Positions 22,991-37,504 of a DNA stretch of 64,000 nt are shown in pieces. The stretch lies in the NCBI RefSeq assembly GCF_003945595.2, contig NW_024104509.1, positions 4,035,632-4,099,631 on the forward strand, read 5' to 3'. The notes under the pieces were generated by a model that did no database searches, had not been told where the DNA came from, and worked only from the letters and a program-made list of their open reading frames with translations. Both the position numbers and the translations under genes were made by a program. Source of the DNA: Pipra filicauda. Its lineage: Eukaryota; Chordata; Aves; Passeriformes; Pipridae. Positions within the stretch are counted from its first letter, which is position 1. Every line of letters begins with the position of its first letter.

Positions 22991-24452
22991 AGGGAAACAA
23001 AAGTAATGGCTGCTTTGTCATAGCAAAGAAACACTTGTCTCTGTCATCCGTAGCCATTTCACTTGTGTTCTAGGTAACCAGACCCCTTCAATGGACTATA
23101 GAAGTGCAGCAGCTACCTCATGATAGCACAGATCTGTGACAGTGAACTTTTTTTTTTTAAGAGACTGGAAATCATGTTGTTATTGTGTGCAAATGTTTTT
23201 CTTATTGGAGGATAAGAGTATATTTTGACTTCATGAGCAATACAGCAGATTTACAGTAGATTACACTAATTCACTCAAGAGGGCTATCCTGGAAAAGACA
23301 GACCTAGAAAGAAAGTGAAAATTTACCAGCAAATTAAAGTGTCATTAAAAACCCAAATTCTTCTTTCATTTACTTGCAAGCCCTGGATAGGGCAGACAAG
23401 AAACCAGCAGTGTTAGGAAATCCAGGAGCCGTGGTAGCCTCTGGCATGCTCAGGTCCCCCTCTTCTGTGAGGTAGCTCCTTGACATTGCAATGAGGTACG
23501 AGGTGCAGCTCTCTGGGTTCTATGCCAGGCACAGCCCTGCCAGCACTGCCACAGCATGTGGAGGAAAGTGCGCTGCTATTGCTGACCAGTATTTCCTCTC
23601 AGGTGTGACCTGTTCCATCTTAGCTTGCTGCTGTGATAAACCCCAATTAGATTCCTTGGAACAGGTTGCACTTTGGTCTAAAGTGTCAGAAAAGTAATTC
23701 TGTACCTTCTAAGTGAAAGAGAATCAGTTGCCTGAGGCAACTTGAGATAAATTCTCAGTGTTTATTTCCTGTCTCAGAATGACTTAATTTCTTAGCTGAT
23801 GAAATAGATGCCATCCAATTGTGAAGTGAAACAAAATTACTTCCTTGAAAGTGTGCATTTTCACATCCAAGGTAAATCATGATGTCATAAATCACTCTTT
23901 TTAGCTTATTAAGGTCTTTGAGGTCATCTGTATCCTGACTCGACACAAAATACTTGAGAACACTGCTTCTAGTCACATTTCATTTGACATATTTTTGTAT
24001 GTATTGCTGTGTGTATGCATAACATTAGGTCAGCACCTACATGCATGCTAGATGTATCAGAATGATGGAGAGATTGCAACTAAATTTATAGCCAAAGGTT
24101 CAGTTCCATCTGAAATTAAGAATATAGTGAAATATTAAGCATCTTAGTACAATTAAGACACCTTGACATTCTAAGGTAGCATCAGTCTAAAAGCATAATA
24201 ACATTTATCTAAAAATATCGAAGTAGTTAAGCATGCTGTCACTGTAAAGATGTTCAGGTCATTTTCCTACACTGGAATATACAGTTGTCATTACATTCCA
24301 AAAGTATATAGGCACATATGCCTAAATATCTTCATCGTTGTACTGCCATATTCACTAGGATTTTCAATGAATGGAGATAAACCCAGCAGATAGAGAGCAA
24401 ACAGCTTCACACTGATAGTAAACCTCCTTGAGATTTTAAAAGTAAAAACGCT

Positions 24453-24684
24453 GATTTAGATCAGATATAAGGAAGAAGTCTTTTACAATGAAATTGGTGA
24501 AACACTGGAACAGGTTTTTCAAAGAGGTGGTAGGTGCCTAATCCCTGGAAACATTCAAGATCATGTAAAATGGGGCTTTGATAATCTGATCTCCTTGAAG
24601 AATGTACCTGCTCATAGCAGGGAGGTTGGACTACATAACCTGTAATGGTCCCTTCCAACCCCAAATATTCTACAATTCTATGAT
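24453..24684 (+). mobile_element. CR1 LINE 3' end
   Basis: GATATAAGGAAGAAGTC, GTGAAACACTGGAACAGG, GGAGGTTGGACTACATAA and GGTCCCTTCCAACCCC follow the order of a CR1 3' end. The copy closes with the CR1-type terminal words ATTCTACAATTCTATGAT. It is 5' truncated, as most bird CR1 copies are. Confidence 0.85.
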
Positions 24685-24688
24685 CTAA

Positions 24689-25086
24689 GGTGACATATTA
24701 GTGAGTGCCTGCTATAGACTACCTGACAAAGAAGAACACTACAGATAGAAGTAGCCTCAAGTTTGCAGAACTTGCTCTTCATGGGTGCCTCCAATCTCAT
24801 CTGCTGGAGAGACAACACAGGAGGACGAAGGGGGCCCAAGAAAGTTGATTAGTATTCAAGGATCACCTCCTCCATGCTCAAGGGCAGTCCATTCCAATGA
24901 ACAGAAAGTCAGGAAAAATAACAGGACACCTGCATGAGTAAACAAAGAGCTCCTCCCCAAGATCCATGTCCAAACATCCAGGGACGACATTAGGAAAGCT
25001 AAAACCCAAATGGCAATTAATATCCCTGTGAATGTCAACAACAATAAGAAGGGCTTCTATAAAAGTACATAGCTTCTATAAGTACA
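24689..25086 (+). mobile_element. CR1 LINE fragment, endonuclease to pre-RT linker
   Basis: Words follow the CR1 ORF2 order: TGCTATAGACTACCTGA (endonuclease YRPP region), CTTCATGGGTGCC (M-GDF region), ATCACCTCCTCCATGCTCAA, TGCATGAGTAAACAAAGAGC, TTAGGAAAGCTAAA, and AACAATAAGAAGGGCTTCTA (linker). The copy is internally deleted and full of stops. A short local duplication (TACATAGCTTCTATAAG-like, about 25055-25090) marks its right end. It starts four bases after the end of the preceding CR1 copy. Confidence 0.7.
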
Positions 25087-28000
25087 TAGCTGACATAGTT
25101 TTGAACAAAATACTGCCTTCAATAATAAACTGTAAGTGATTAAAAACCACCATGTCCCAAAGTCGACTCTTTCAATTATTATCCAAGTTTTTAAAATTTG
25201 CGACCTGAAGTTTAATACTGATTGGCTTGTTGACCAAAACAGGCCATTCTCCTCAGCAAATGTCTGACCCACATGCAGGAGATTGAATTTTACACCTGGG
25301 CTCAGTAGCTAATGGAAGTCCCACCTGAGTGCTTCTCAGCCTTACCTGGGGCCTGTCCAGGGCTTGTAAACACAGATTCATATAACTTCTCTTTCCCTGT
25401 ATAGGCATGGCCTTCAGTACAAAAGTATAGGAAAGGACCAATTCTAAAAGAAAGGAAGAAATGCAAGGCGTATTGAATCTGCATCTCTATCCTATGAGAC
25501 TTACTGCTCCAAATGATGACAACAAAATATTAGAGAGTAGAGTAGGCAGAAATCCTTCAACTGTTGCCCTGAAATCTGTCTTCAGTCCCCCAAAGAGACT
25601 GTAGAACTTTCATCATTCTGGATGTCAGGTCACTTAATTTTGAAACAAGTGTCTATAGCTGGCACTAAATTCTTCAAGAAAAATATGCATACTTGTACTG
25701 GCAATTGAAAACTCCCTCATCAACAAGTGGGTGCAGAAAAGATTAGGCTATGAAAGTTATTGACACAGAAATTCACTACAAAGGGCATTATAAGTAGCCT
25801 CACAGAAAGGAAAATTTAATAGTATTTTCTGTACATGCTACTCACTGTCACTTGGTTTTTGAATAGTGAAGGGCCTTTTCATTTATCCTTGAACAAAGTA
25901 CCAGCTCATCTAGTACAAACATAGGCAGAAGTCTACAATTCATTTAACACTGAACATCCAAGTGAATAGCTAAAACTAAGGTGGTGGGTGTGAGGGAAGG
26001 ATAAAAAAGATACTATCCTTCAATATTTACTTAAAATTGGTTTTACTCTTCAAATGAGGTTTTTAGAAGTACCACGAGATAGGATTTTATTCTATAGCAT
26101 TTTTATTGAAAATATTTCATGCAGTTTCATAACATAAACAGTTATTGTTCTGAACAAAGATGCTCACTGTTTATGACAAAAAAAAATAAAAGTGCAGAAA
26201 TAGCATAAACAACCCAGGAATGTAAGCACACACACATCTGTAGTCAGACCTGTGCATAATGTTTTTGTTGTGCATCTCAAGTCTTACTGCTAAAAAATTA
26301 TGATGCTGAAAATGTTTACCATACATCAGTACAGAAACACAAACTGTTGTAGGTTTTGATCATGTTGGCAGTAAAATTAACTTTCTGTATACTTTCTAAT
26401 ATTATTTTAAATTATGTGATTGTCTAAAAACAGCAGAATTAAAAACTTAAGCTATTTATTGGGTTTCTGTTTCAAATTATTTATTGTCATATTTTAAAAT
26501 AATTTGTGAAAATCATAGGTACAGTCTGCACTGTTATAAGCAAGCACAGTAACCTCAAACTAGATTAAGTAATGCTCATTTTTCTTTTTTCCTTATAATA
26601 TAAACTCATCAAATCAATAAAGTTTAAAGTATAACTTTCCCTCAGCATCACAAAGTAATTCTCTCTGAAGAATTGCTTGCCAGAATACTCAAGAAATATC
26701 TGTGTTCTAAGCCATGCAAAAATTTGCATCAGAATGGGGAAAAAAAGTGTTTAGAACAGAGCTCATTTATGAAAATATTAACAATAAATCATTATACCAC
26801 ACACTTTGAAAGCACATTTTCCAATGAACTACCAATTTGTTACATGTGAGATTCAAGAGACAAAGAAAAGAATAAAATTGTTTTCCTCCATGGCTAATGC
26901 TGTAGGCCAAAATACCAAACCAGGCAAGGGGATCATTCTCTCAGTGTTCAGTTAGAGTCAGCACTACTAGTCCGGGCTACATTTGATTTTCAGTAGTAAC
27001 TACCATGTCATTTCAACACAATGTTTTGTCCTTTTGAGGCCAGAGTTCTTTAAACTGTAAAACGTGAACTAACATTCTGTCATAAGAATTCTAAAGGCAA
27101 AAAGCCCATGTAAGAAGTGTTGCAGTGTCTACAATTTTAACAAATTTGGCAGACTTGCTGCACAAGTTTTTAAAACCAGAACAGTCCTTTGAGATACTAC
27201 TAAAGCAATAATGTCTACTTTACAGAATCAGATTTTCTGCCTCACTAAAAGGACTCAGATTCCCTGCAAAATTTAAAGACAGAAAGAGTCAAAACACACC
27301 TATGCAATATGTAGGTGTCTATGAGGTGAGTTACTCTTTCTCCACTGGTGAAAGTTTAAGGTTGGAAACAGAAAAAACTATTAAAACAGTCAAGACATGC
27401 TTATACTGAACCCATCTCTTCATGTAGTTAAATACAAGAAGTTGCCCAGATGATTCACATGGATTCACATCCTACCAGAAGCCTGGCAGCAACTTCTGAG
27501 TGTATACTAATCCAAAAACCTTGTCTTATGCTTCTGATCAGGGTTTTTGCAAACCAAATATTTTTTTTTTAATCAAATATTAAACCTTTCATTTGAAAAT
27601 ATACTGCATATGTACTACTTATTCTCTACTAAGTTGTCAGAACTCAGTAAGATGTCTCACAAGCACCCTGTGCCTTTTTCTTTACCTCTGTGAGCATCTC
27701 CTTATGAAATGGTGTATGCAGCAAACACAGGTGTTGGGGTTTTTTCCCTCCAGCTTTTTTGTAAAGATTAAAATAGCTGTAAACAACCTAATCCTGTAGT
27801 AATATTTTATTATCTTTTCAGTTATTAGAAGCTTCTGTAAGAATATGTTCAGTGGTGGGATTTTTTGTCTTTATTATACTTCCAAGCTGCACATGGTATG
27901 TGCTAATGGTAATACCAGGCATTATGCATCACGCATAGAGATTTTGAGACTAATGAAAGCAGCATATGCTTACAATAAGCCTTTATGTTAACTTTCACTA

Positions 28001-31000
28001 CTACCACATGTGTTTTTTTTGTGTTGCTTAGCACACTGACCAGGTTATTTACAATGGCAGAGGAATGCTGTACAATGACTTGGCAAACATTTCAGACGTG
28101 AATGTAGAAAAAGGGGTGACAGTGTGGGCAGTTTGGCTGGATAAGAGCAGCAACTGTCTGTGGAGGGTCTCAGGAGGCAGACAGCATTCTGCGGAGGTTT
28201 CAGGTTCTATAAGCTATCAATATCACATTTTACTCTAACCTCAGGTCTCTGAAACATAAAGTCACTCATTACTTTTATTGGGAATGTGCTACTTGAAGTA
28301 ACATGAAATTATGCAAGTGCAGGCACTGTTTGCATTTATTTGTATAGCTTTAGGACATCCACAGTATTTCAATGTAAACAAAACAAACCCATTTATTTTC
28401 CTCTGCCGGAATGCATTTTTCCCTCTTTCTAAAGATGAAGAGTAGCTGAATGTATTTATTATTTTTACTAGAAAATAAATTTTGATTCCAGTTGAAAAGC
28501 AAAGAAAAAAATTAAACCAGCATCTCTTCATTTGAGTTCCATCATTTCCTTCCTGTTTATCATTCAAGCCATATCTTCCTACTGTTCAGGCTGTCACACC
28601 TCTGTGTATCTGGTGACTGATGTAATCATTGTGCAATCAATGGGATCTCTCTGGCAATTATCTAACCCTCTAGAGTACTTTTTAGGATCATGTTGCGAAG
28701 TAGTTTAGCTGTTCCTCTGTACAAATGGCATTTAAAGCCCCCCATTGTGTCTCTAAGAACTGACAACATATATTTCCAAGCCTGGATCTTCCCAATCTTG
28801 TTGAAGGCTTGTACAGAAACAAAACATTTTAATCTACTTTCGTTGCCATCCAGAAGCCCAAAACATTCCTGACTTTTATGGGGTAAAATTTAAAGTATAT
28901 CTTTTGTTCTATTATAGGGAAACCTTATTTACATTTATGGTCTTTGCAACAACAGAGCACTAATATATATATTAAAAAAAATCTGTATATTATAATATTT
29001 ATATATATATATATATACACACACATATATATATGTGTATATACATATACACATATATATATATTCCCTGGCTAAGAAATTGCTTCTGCTCCAGAATTCC
29101 ATCTCAAGTTTGATTAAAGCGAAAATTTCTATTCTTTTAGACAAAATTTCTGGTGGCTTGGTGATAACATTCTAACCCAAATTTTATTATATCAAAGGGG
29201 ATTTTGACCATTTCTGTACATAAGTGCCATACTGGACTGCAATTTGAAATTTTAATATGTTTTTATCACGTAAGATGAACTGATTTGAAAAAATGCTTTA
29301 TTCAGAGAGATAATGTTAAATACCATTTCTTTTTGGGTACAGCAGAATCATTTGAGCTACTTCACATTAGTAAGAAGTAGATTTATCGCACTTAGTGTGC
29401 ACTACTACAAGTGAAATGATGCACTAAGTATTTCCCCAGTCCTTTACGTAATGAAAAAACATACTATTAGCAAGACTGAACCATCATCAAGTTCACTTAG
29501 TTCCGTTTAATATCATTATTATTATGCAAAAATATATTTTGGCCACTATATTAAGTCTACTATGAGTTATGTAAGTGAGCACTGTATAATGATGACTTTT
29601 GAAAGTTTTTGGTGGAGTGAAGGGTCCACAATATAACAATTCTGACCTCAATATACAGATCATACAAAGAATTAACTGGAGAATTTCTGCATCAAAATCC
29701 TTCTGCATTTTAGTACTTTCTATTGATTTGATCTTAGTATAAGAATTTATAAATTTCTTTTCCTGAACTTACCATTTTACTTAAACTAGCCAGCAAAATT
29801 AACTTTTCTATATCTTTGTCCATCATCTTAATATCAGTAACTGCCCTTCTATCATCTGTTTTCTTGAAGGCTTTTAAATTGCTACTGTCTTAGCCTGATA
29901 TAAAATTTCAAGCAATGGAAAATTCATCAAGACCAGATATGCTGGTTGTAATAGGAAAGCTACTTAAATGTGAGACTGAAACTCATGATTCCTGTTCTCA
30001 AGAGACCTTACAACCATTCTCATTTTGGATACAAATAATGTATCACATGGTTACTTGTGCTCTACAATAATTCCGATTTTTTTTCTTTACAGCCTCCTTG
30101 TATCTCCACTAAGCAAGTAATCTAAGCTTGGTGTGAGAATATTCCCTTGACAGAAAGCAGATATTAAAAGCAGATCCCCAAGGGCCTCATTTAGTGCCAT
30201 ACCTAGTGAGCTATGATGGTATCTGACACTTGGACATCAAGAAGATGCACAAAAACCTCAAAAAATAATTGTTGCAAGTACCTATGGCCTTCTCTGTGGC
30301 AAGACCACCTAGCTTTCTCCATCATGAGGTTTCAGACCTCAGTTGCTAAAATATTTCATTCAAGCGCTGAGAAGTCTCCTAATAAGACCTTTTGGACTCT
30401 TGTCTCTGAAGTTACATACGAAGCAAACAATGTCTTTAGCAATAGGCATTTTTAAACCATTTGGGCAGTCCTCAGATTGTTTTGACACTTAGACACTTCC
30501 CATTTTTTTTCTGGACCTGCCCAATAAAAGCCCATGCAAAATGTCCCAAAGCTTAATAACCTTCACTTTTAAACAGAATCTTATATGTAGTGTGAACCTG
30601 TGCAAGTTCTGTCTTCCAACTAACTCATGAGACAATACATGGAATACTCTAGCAGGATGTGCTATGAGAAATTTAGAGAGCAAATTTATTTTTTTTAGGA
30701 ACATTTAACAATTCTGATTTGCACTTAAAAAAATAAATTACATACAGACAGTAAAATGTAGTTAGTGCATGAATTCTTTAGACAATTTACAATATTCTCA
30801 CGAAGAGAGAATTTCCTTTTTCTTTTTCTATGGACAGCTAATTAGTTCTAATTACCTGTGATTACACTGTTATGAGCAGGAGGTGCAGATTTTTATTTTT
30901 CATTAGCACTGACTAGAGATGAATTCAGCAGAGAGTAAGGCAGCCTGTTCTGACTTCTCTGTATTTCTGTTCCCAAAGGAACTGCCTTTGGGATTGTCAC

Positions 31001-34000
31001 ATCTGGAAGTAAAGAATTTTGAAGCAGCAATGAGCAGGAGTATAAAGCTGTTGCTGAGAAAAGATTCAAAACGTCTGTAAACCTTCTATTTTATTACACG
31101 TAATGAGGACAAAGCAGTTTAATTATGCTTTGAAATTTGTATCGAACATATAATAAAAATAAATAAAAATCTTGGGAGAAGAATTAAAACTAACATAATG
31201 CATTGATATTAAATCATATATTGTCTAATTTTTATTTGGGAAAAAAAAACCAGAATTTATGCATCTGATAAATACAATGAAGCAAAGTAAGTCTGGTTAA
31301 CTGGCTGCAGGTTGTTAATATGCTTGTGTCTTCCTACAGATCCTTAACATGAGAGAGTTTAGGGACTGGAAGAAGAAGAAGGGCAATATATGGGAGAAGG
31401 GAAGGGGGACATTGTGCCTTCATTGTACACACTGACCTATCAGACCTGGGGAAATACAGGGTATTCAAGTTTGTAGTCCCAAGAGGAAAGTTTAAAGAGC
31501 ATTTTCTATTATTCCCTTTTCTGGTCCTCTTTAACCAGCAAAGAAGGCTGTCCTCAAAGCAAGATGTAAAAATTTGCAACTAGTAAATAACTTATGTAGA
31601 TTTCTCTTCTGGAATCACAGGATTTCTTCAGACTATTTAACAAACTTGAAAATACATCTATGAAGAAACTAATTCTATGCCGCCATAAAATGATTTACAG
31701 CAGTTCAAGTATAATCAAAGTTGAGGAGCTGAATGGATTGACTATATTTCTAAATGCAACACATATGTGTTCCCCAGAATTTTGGTTGAACAGGTAGCTT
31801 TGAAAACTTTCAATCCTCATTTAAGCCTCAAAGAAAGTGCTGTTGAGATATTGCAGTCTTTTTGAGCTTCCCTTCATTTACTGAGACAGAAAACCTTAGT
31901 TCACCTGTGCCCTAAGCATGGTAGGTAAATTAGCTTCTCTGCTGGAATCAAAACAAAGCCAGCATTTAGGACACATCTGTAGGAGTTCATGAGGGCCCAG
32001 ATGATACCAGATGAATACAATGATTTTACTAGAAAATTTCCCATTTGGAAACCTCAGCAGGAGAATTTTTTCTCCTTCTACCCTCCCACTAAACTCCTGC
32101 ACTCCTACTGCTCACTCCTTTACTGTTTCTTGTAGGACTCTCTTACATCTTCCTATATTCAAGAAGTGGTTCAAGCTGTTAATTTACTGGACTCAGGGAT
32201 CCTAAGAGGCTCCTAACAGTTTTACAATGGCATATGTTTCAGAATAAGCCAAGAAGGACTGTGTGCAAGGGAGAGAGCTTGGCAGGTTTTGCACATTTTT
32301 GTTTTTCATCACGTCTATTTCAGCCTTTACACCACTTACAATGGCAAAATTTATGGGGCCTAGGAGTGAACACAATGGGAATTGTTCAACTTTCAGCCTC
32401 ACATCACTGCAAGTGTTTTCACTAAATTGTGGGGCTTTTAAATCAATGGGTAACAACAATTGTTTCACCCTTTTTTGAATAGCCATCCTCTTGAGACATT
32501 TCCGAGTTACTTGTTTCCCTGAAATGGCCTTGTCTATATTCTGCAGGGTGTACTGGATGATGAACATTTTCAAATTGCATGGTTTGCAGTTTCTAGTACC
32601 ACTGAATTTACAGCTGTTTTCAGACTCAGTGAACTGCATTTGGTAAGGCTGTATTCAGTCCAGAACCTTTCTTTAGGTACATAATTGAAACTATTCTATC
32701 AAATCTGTTTCACTTAGGCTACAATCATGTTCTGCCAACAACTCAAAAATCCCCATTCTGCCATGAGCAATTAGTGGTGGGTGTATAATATCATTTAATC
32801 ATTTCCCTCTAAAGCTCTGGCATGTGAGAATAATGCTGTAATGATGATCAGATACGTGTCCAAGCAACATCTCAGGGTATTGCAGTGTGTGATCTTGTGG
32901 TGTGGCAGCTATAAATTCAGAGACACAGATGTCCTATTAAGGGACAGTCCAGATTTTTTGCTGTCATTTAGAGACTGGCACGTGTCTGGTAAAGGACTCA
33001 GAGGAGTCTTCCCTCTGTATGATCAGCTACAGCCTGCATAGTGAACTATTCTCCCTTTCTCGTTATGGTATTACAGGTTGGGGTTTTTTGGGGCTTTTTT
33101 TTCAGTCTATATTGTAATAAAGGTGCTCTGGGAACATATTTCTGCTTATGCAGTCTCAGAGTGTTTATTAATTTCTTCTCTTTATCACTCAGCAGAAATG
33201 AATCTAGTCTTACAGGTTACTGTGGTGCTGTGTTCAGTAATTTCACACATTTCTATGCTAGGAGATTTCCAATTCTCTTTCAGCAATCAATGTTAACTAA
33301 AAGAGAAAAAAAATTACACTGATATTCACTGTATTACAGAAAACATTCAAAGCAAAAGAAAAGGAAAAAAAAGTTGGAGTTTCTTTTTATTTGTTTCTTT
33401 GTTTATGTGACCTGCTAACTAGGATACTTAAAGAAAGGGGATTACAACTTTATAGGCAAAGAAGGAAATGAATGAAGAATGTATGACGTGATATCTTTAG
33501 ATGAGGGGTTTCAGAGATATTATAACAAAAAAAGGAACAATCTTCTGAGTTGTAAATGGGAGTCCTAGAAGTCTAGTTCTGCCTTCTATTTTAACAACAC
33601 TGATACTGCTTTTATTCAGTTTTAAAAATATCTTGTTATTGAAGTATGTGTTAAAGAAGCTCAGCTAATATTTTATTTGAAGGATAGGGATGAGACAAAT
33701 TCTTGCAACACTACTAGTTTTATGTTTTTCCATGTTGTCATAATCATACAACATTTAATCCAAAGTCTGTTCAGTTTATTGCTTTGTGTGGAGCAAAGGG
33801 ATTTGAAAGAATTTCAAACCCACTTTGAACCCAGGTGGTATCTGACCAAAAGACCAACTACCAACAGCAGCCATACTGACTGTGGCTTTTTGGGGGGGAA
33901 AGATAGGCAGTGCCAGGCTCTCCCAAGGAATGGTTTGCCCCTTTCCTCAAGAAACAACAAAGGACTAGATTTGGGATAGATAAGATGCCCTGCTTCCAGA

Positions 34001-36620
34001 GGAGACATTACTCCTTCTGCTGAGGAACATTGTAAGATAAGGAGTCATCATTACGTGATGGAGTCCACTGTCTGCATGAACTCTACAGGAAGTCTGAACA
34101 CGTGTCTTGGGCAATGATGCAACCTCAGGGAATTAGGCCCTCAAAAGTTGAACTTTAAGGAATAAATATTCTTTTCTGAAGCTATCACTTTCATTAGTGA
34201 TTTTTTTCAGTAAAAACAGGAGGGCCATATGTTCCATGAACATTTCATGTGTGTGCTCCTTGCTGTTTGGCACTCTTTCTGCTCCTTGGCTGCAGTAAAT
34301 AAATGGAGCAAGAAGATCAGCAAATGATGTAACCGTAAGAATAACTTTAATTTTTCTTTCAGAAAATATCAAAATATTTTATTTTTTTAAAAAGGCAATG
34401 CAGTAATAAATCAAGTTCAATTGTTGCATTATTTACACCAGAAAACATCTGAAAATTAATTTAAATGGAAATAAATATTGAATATGCATGTGTATTTATA
34501 GTGCTGTCTGGTATCAGCACTGCTAATGGCTCTCAGTGTATCGTCAACAAACATAGACTGCAAAACTTTTCATCATATTGACATCAAGACATTTTGAGAT
34601 AGATAAAGCGGAAAGTTGGAAAATGAAAAGACCTTTTATAAAATTTTTGACAAAATTAAAAAAATAAACACTCTCTGCTCCATTCACTGAGATATGTAGT
34701 GTTTTGCTTTTCTCATGAGCTGTACGTTGTGAATAAAGCCCCATCAAACCCCTTATCAGGTCTGTAGGCCCCATTTCAAACATGAGCATGGCTCAGTCTA
34801 ATTTCTACTCTAGTGAGCATGTGGTTTAGGATAAAAAAGAATGCATCATACCACATGTAAAGGCAGAAATAAGGTGCACCAAAGAAAATGTTTCTGTACT
34901 GCAATTGCTCTGTAGACGAGTAAAGACAGGATGAACACTTTCAAAAACATCAGTATTTCCTGGGGCTTTTCTGAGCCTGGATCATCTCTGTGCCCATCAA
35001 TATATGGATTAGACAGAAAAAGCAGATACAGAGGCAAAGATCTGTACATCTGCACATTTAATTATATATGTGAAATACTAAGGTCTGTTTTACCTAGCTT
35101 TTTAACAATCTTTTATCCCTACAGCAGACAGAGCATATCTGTCAGATTCCTCCTGTACAGTAGGCAGAAAATCAGGACTTAGCTCCCTTTTATATAAATT
35201 TTACAAACACTCACAAGCATTCATTACGATACATAACAGGAATGGCCTCTGCAGACTCTGGGGCAAGGGTGAAGAGTGTAGTAAAGGGCAAGGGAGACTG
35301 ATTGAGCACTTGGAAAGCTGGAAGTAAGATTTGATTGTTTTATTAGAGAGAAGGTTAGGGGTTATAAGACAGAGAAAAAAGATAGTTCCTCTGATGGGAA
35401 ATTTAGAGAGCCACAGAGTCAATTAAGTGTGTGAAGGACTATCCAGATAGGGGAGGGGCTGAGTGCTGTGGAGGCCTCGTGCTAGGAATGGGGAATGGAG
35501 GAAGAGGGAAAGGATATGTGGTAAGCTCAGCAGCAAAAACAGGCAAGGCAGTGCTGTAAATCACACAAACTGCTGTGCTCCCATATGGAAAGAAAAGAAG
35601 ATGAGGTCAGCTGGCTTCACTTGGGATTTCACATGTTGTATTACATTGGGTCATCAAAGAGATCTATAAGCAAAATGTCTGTTAGAGAGAGCAATTAGGG
35701 ACAAGATTGTAAGGTCAGCTTCTACCCTGATGTTTACTGAGACCGGGTTGAGGCTGAAAGGAAACGGATAAGTCAGACAAGCATACCTTGAGGTACTTTG
35801 AAAATAGATGTGTCCATTTGGATGGTTTTTTTTTTAAGAAATCAGAAAAAACTCAAAAAACCTTTCCACTCATGTTATTTTTTAATCCATTATATATTTT
35901 GAATCACTGGCTTTGACAGCTTCAACCTTAGTGTTTATAGTCTTCCTTTTATCTTTCAAAAATAGGTCTACAGGATACAGTGGGGAGCTGAAATAATTCT
36001 AAATAACTAAATAAATACGACTATATAGTCATGATCATTTTTGTGTGTTACCACCGCATAGGGAGAATGTGTATTTCTGGTGGAGTGCCTTGTATCTGAT
36101 AGTGTTCCCCCTGTGGAGCAGTAATGCATCCAGGTAGTCATGACTATATCTAATAAAAACTGCAAATTAACAACTGTATTCCTGAAAAATTTATCCTGGG
36201 TGTAAAACACACATACATATACACAAAAAACCCTCCCACCAATAAAATAAGTCTCCATTGCTATGTGTGTTAAAAGCATTCTACACGAATATAAATTACT
36301 TTGGGAAAGAAACCTTGAGGTTAGATGTGCATAGGGCATTAGTATTATGTTAAAAAGATCACAACCAATGAAAGACTGGAAATGCCATAGCTAGTCTTCA
36401 TAAGCTGAAGGTACATAACCCCAAGCCTTTCAACACCTGAGCTATGACAATAAGCTTCTTGACTTGAATAAACCATCAATAAGCTCCCACCTTTAGGTAT
36501 GTCAATTAGAAAGATATAGGCAGACACTATATGACAATCTTGATAAGAATCTATTTCTAAATTTAAAGATGTATCAGTTATTTATATTTACAGATGGAAC
36601 TTTAAGTGGAAAGTAATGAA
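25087..36620. other. AT-rich sequence, no gene recognised over 11.5 kb
   Basis: Only short unsupported open frames were found. The one clear repeat is the AT/AC microsatellite at 28961-29066. No CR1 tail, LTR end or RNA gene was recognised. Confidence 0.5.
28961..29066. repeat. AT-rich microsatellite, partly palindromic
   Basis: TA units pass into TATACACACACATATATATATGTG-like alternation and back to TA units, so the centre can pair with itself. The Tyr/Ile-rich frame across it is a composition effect. Confidence 0.85.
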
Positions 36621-37504
36621 TCACAGAATGGTGAATAGAAGAGGTTTCTTGAATTCTTCCAGTTCGATCCCTCTGCTCAAGTAGAATCAAACAGAGCAGG
36701 TTATGTGGCACTGTGTTTTGAGTACCTTCAAGAATGCACACTTCACAACCTCTCTGGAAATTCTGTGCCAGTGTTTGACGACCCACACAGTGAAAAAAGT
36801 TTTTTCCCACATTCAGACTTAATTTCCTATGTTTTAGCTCTGTCCAATGTCCTGCCAGTGGGTACTATAGGAAGAGCCTCGTCTCCTCTTCTCCTTTCCC
36901 TCCCATGAGGTATGTATACATATGGATAAGGTTCTCCTGAGCCTTGTCTTCTCCATGATGAAGAGTCACAGTTCTCTTTGTTTATGGGAAAGATGTCCCA
37001 GGCTCTTCATTGTCTTTGTGGCCCTGCATGTGGCTTATTCCAGTAAATTCATATCTTATAGCAAGGAACCCATAACTGTAGTCAGCATGCCAGTTGCTGG
37101 ATAGGGAAGATAAATCTCCTTGGACCTGCCAGCAATGCTCTGCCTAATGCAACCCAGGAGTCTGTTGGGTTTCTTTCTCTCTTCCTGCTGAGAGGGAGCA
37201 CTGCTTTCTCATGGTGTCTGTTGTCAACTAGAACTCAGGTCCTTCCCTACCGAGCTGTTTCCTCGACCATCAGATCTCTGCATTTACTGGTGCTCCAGTT
37301 AATCTTCTGAAGACGCAGAACTTTTCGTGTCTCCTTGTTGAAGTTAATGATGTTCCTGTCCTTCCAATTCTTCTACCAGTTCAGATCTATCTGAATGGCA
37401 ACACTACCTTCTCATGTTTCAGCCACTTCTTCCAGTTTTTGTGTCTCAAAATTTGTCTAGGATGTAGTTGGCTTCGTTGTCCCTCAATGAAGATATTAAA
37501 ATAA
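36621..37504 (-). mobile_element. CR1 LINE 3' half
   Basis: The plus strand starts TCACAGAATGG, the reversed CR1 3' terminus, and then runs through reversed CR1 words in order. These are CTGCTCAAGTAGAATCA, CCTCTCTGGAAATTCTGTGCC, AAAAAGTTTTTTCCCACATTC, CTGCCAGTGGG, CTTCATTGTCTTTGTGGCC, CAATGCTCTGCCTAATGCA, GTTGAAGTTAATGATG, and TTCAGCCACTTCTTCCAG. It therefore covers the late reverse transcriptase to the 3' end. It is diverged with many indels and no usable frame. Confidence 0.8.

Larger units (their letters stand above)
17042..24452. other. AT-rich sequence, no gene; hairpins and simple repeats
   Basis: No coding region or transposon was recognised over 7.4 kb. Contents include a small inverted repeat at 18231-18248, a 12-bp-stem hairpin at 20241-20270, an A run at 21218-21236, a purine tract at 22189-22239 and an A/CA-rich tract at 22885-22990. 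The slightly GC-richer stretches 19190-19340 and 23390-23660 hold open frames without recognisable motifs. Confidence 0.55.

Noticed and set aside
28935..29144. Tyr/Ile-rich frame
   Set aside because: It is a translation of the AT/AC microsatellite.
32202..32639. 145-codon open frame on the minus strand
   Set aside because: No motif and no homology recalled, and other frames overlap on the opposite strand. Considered chance.
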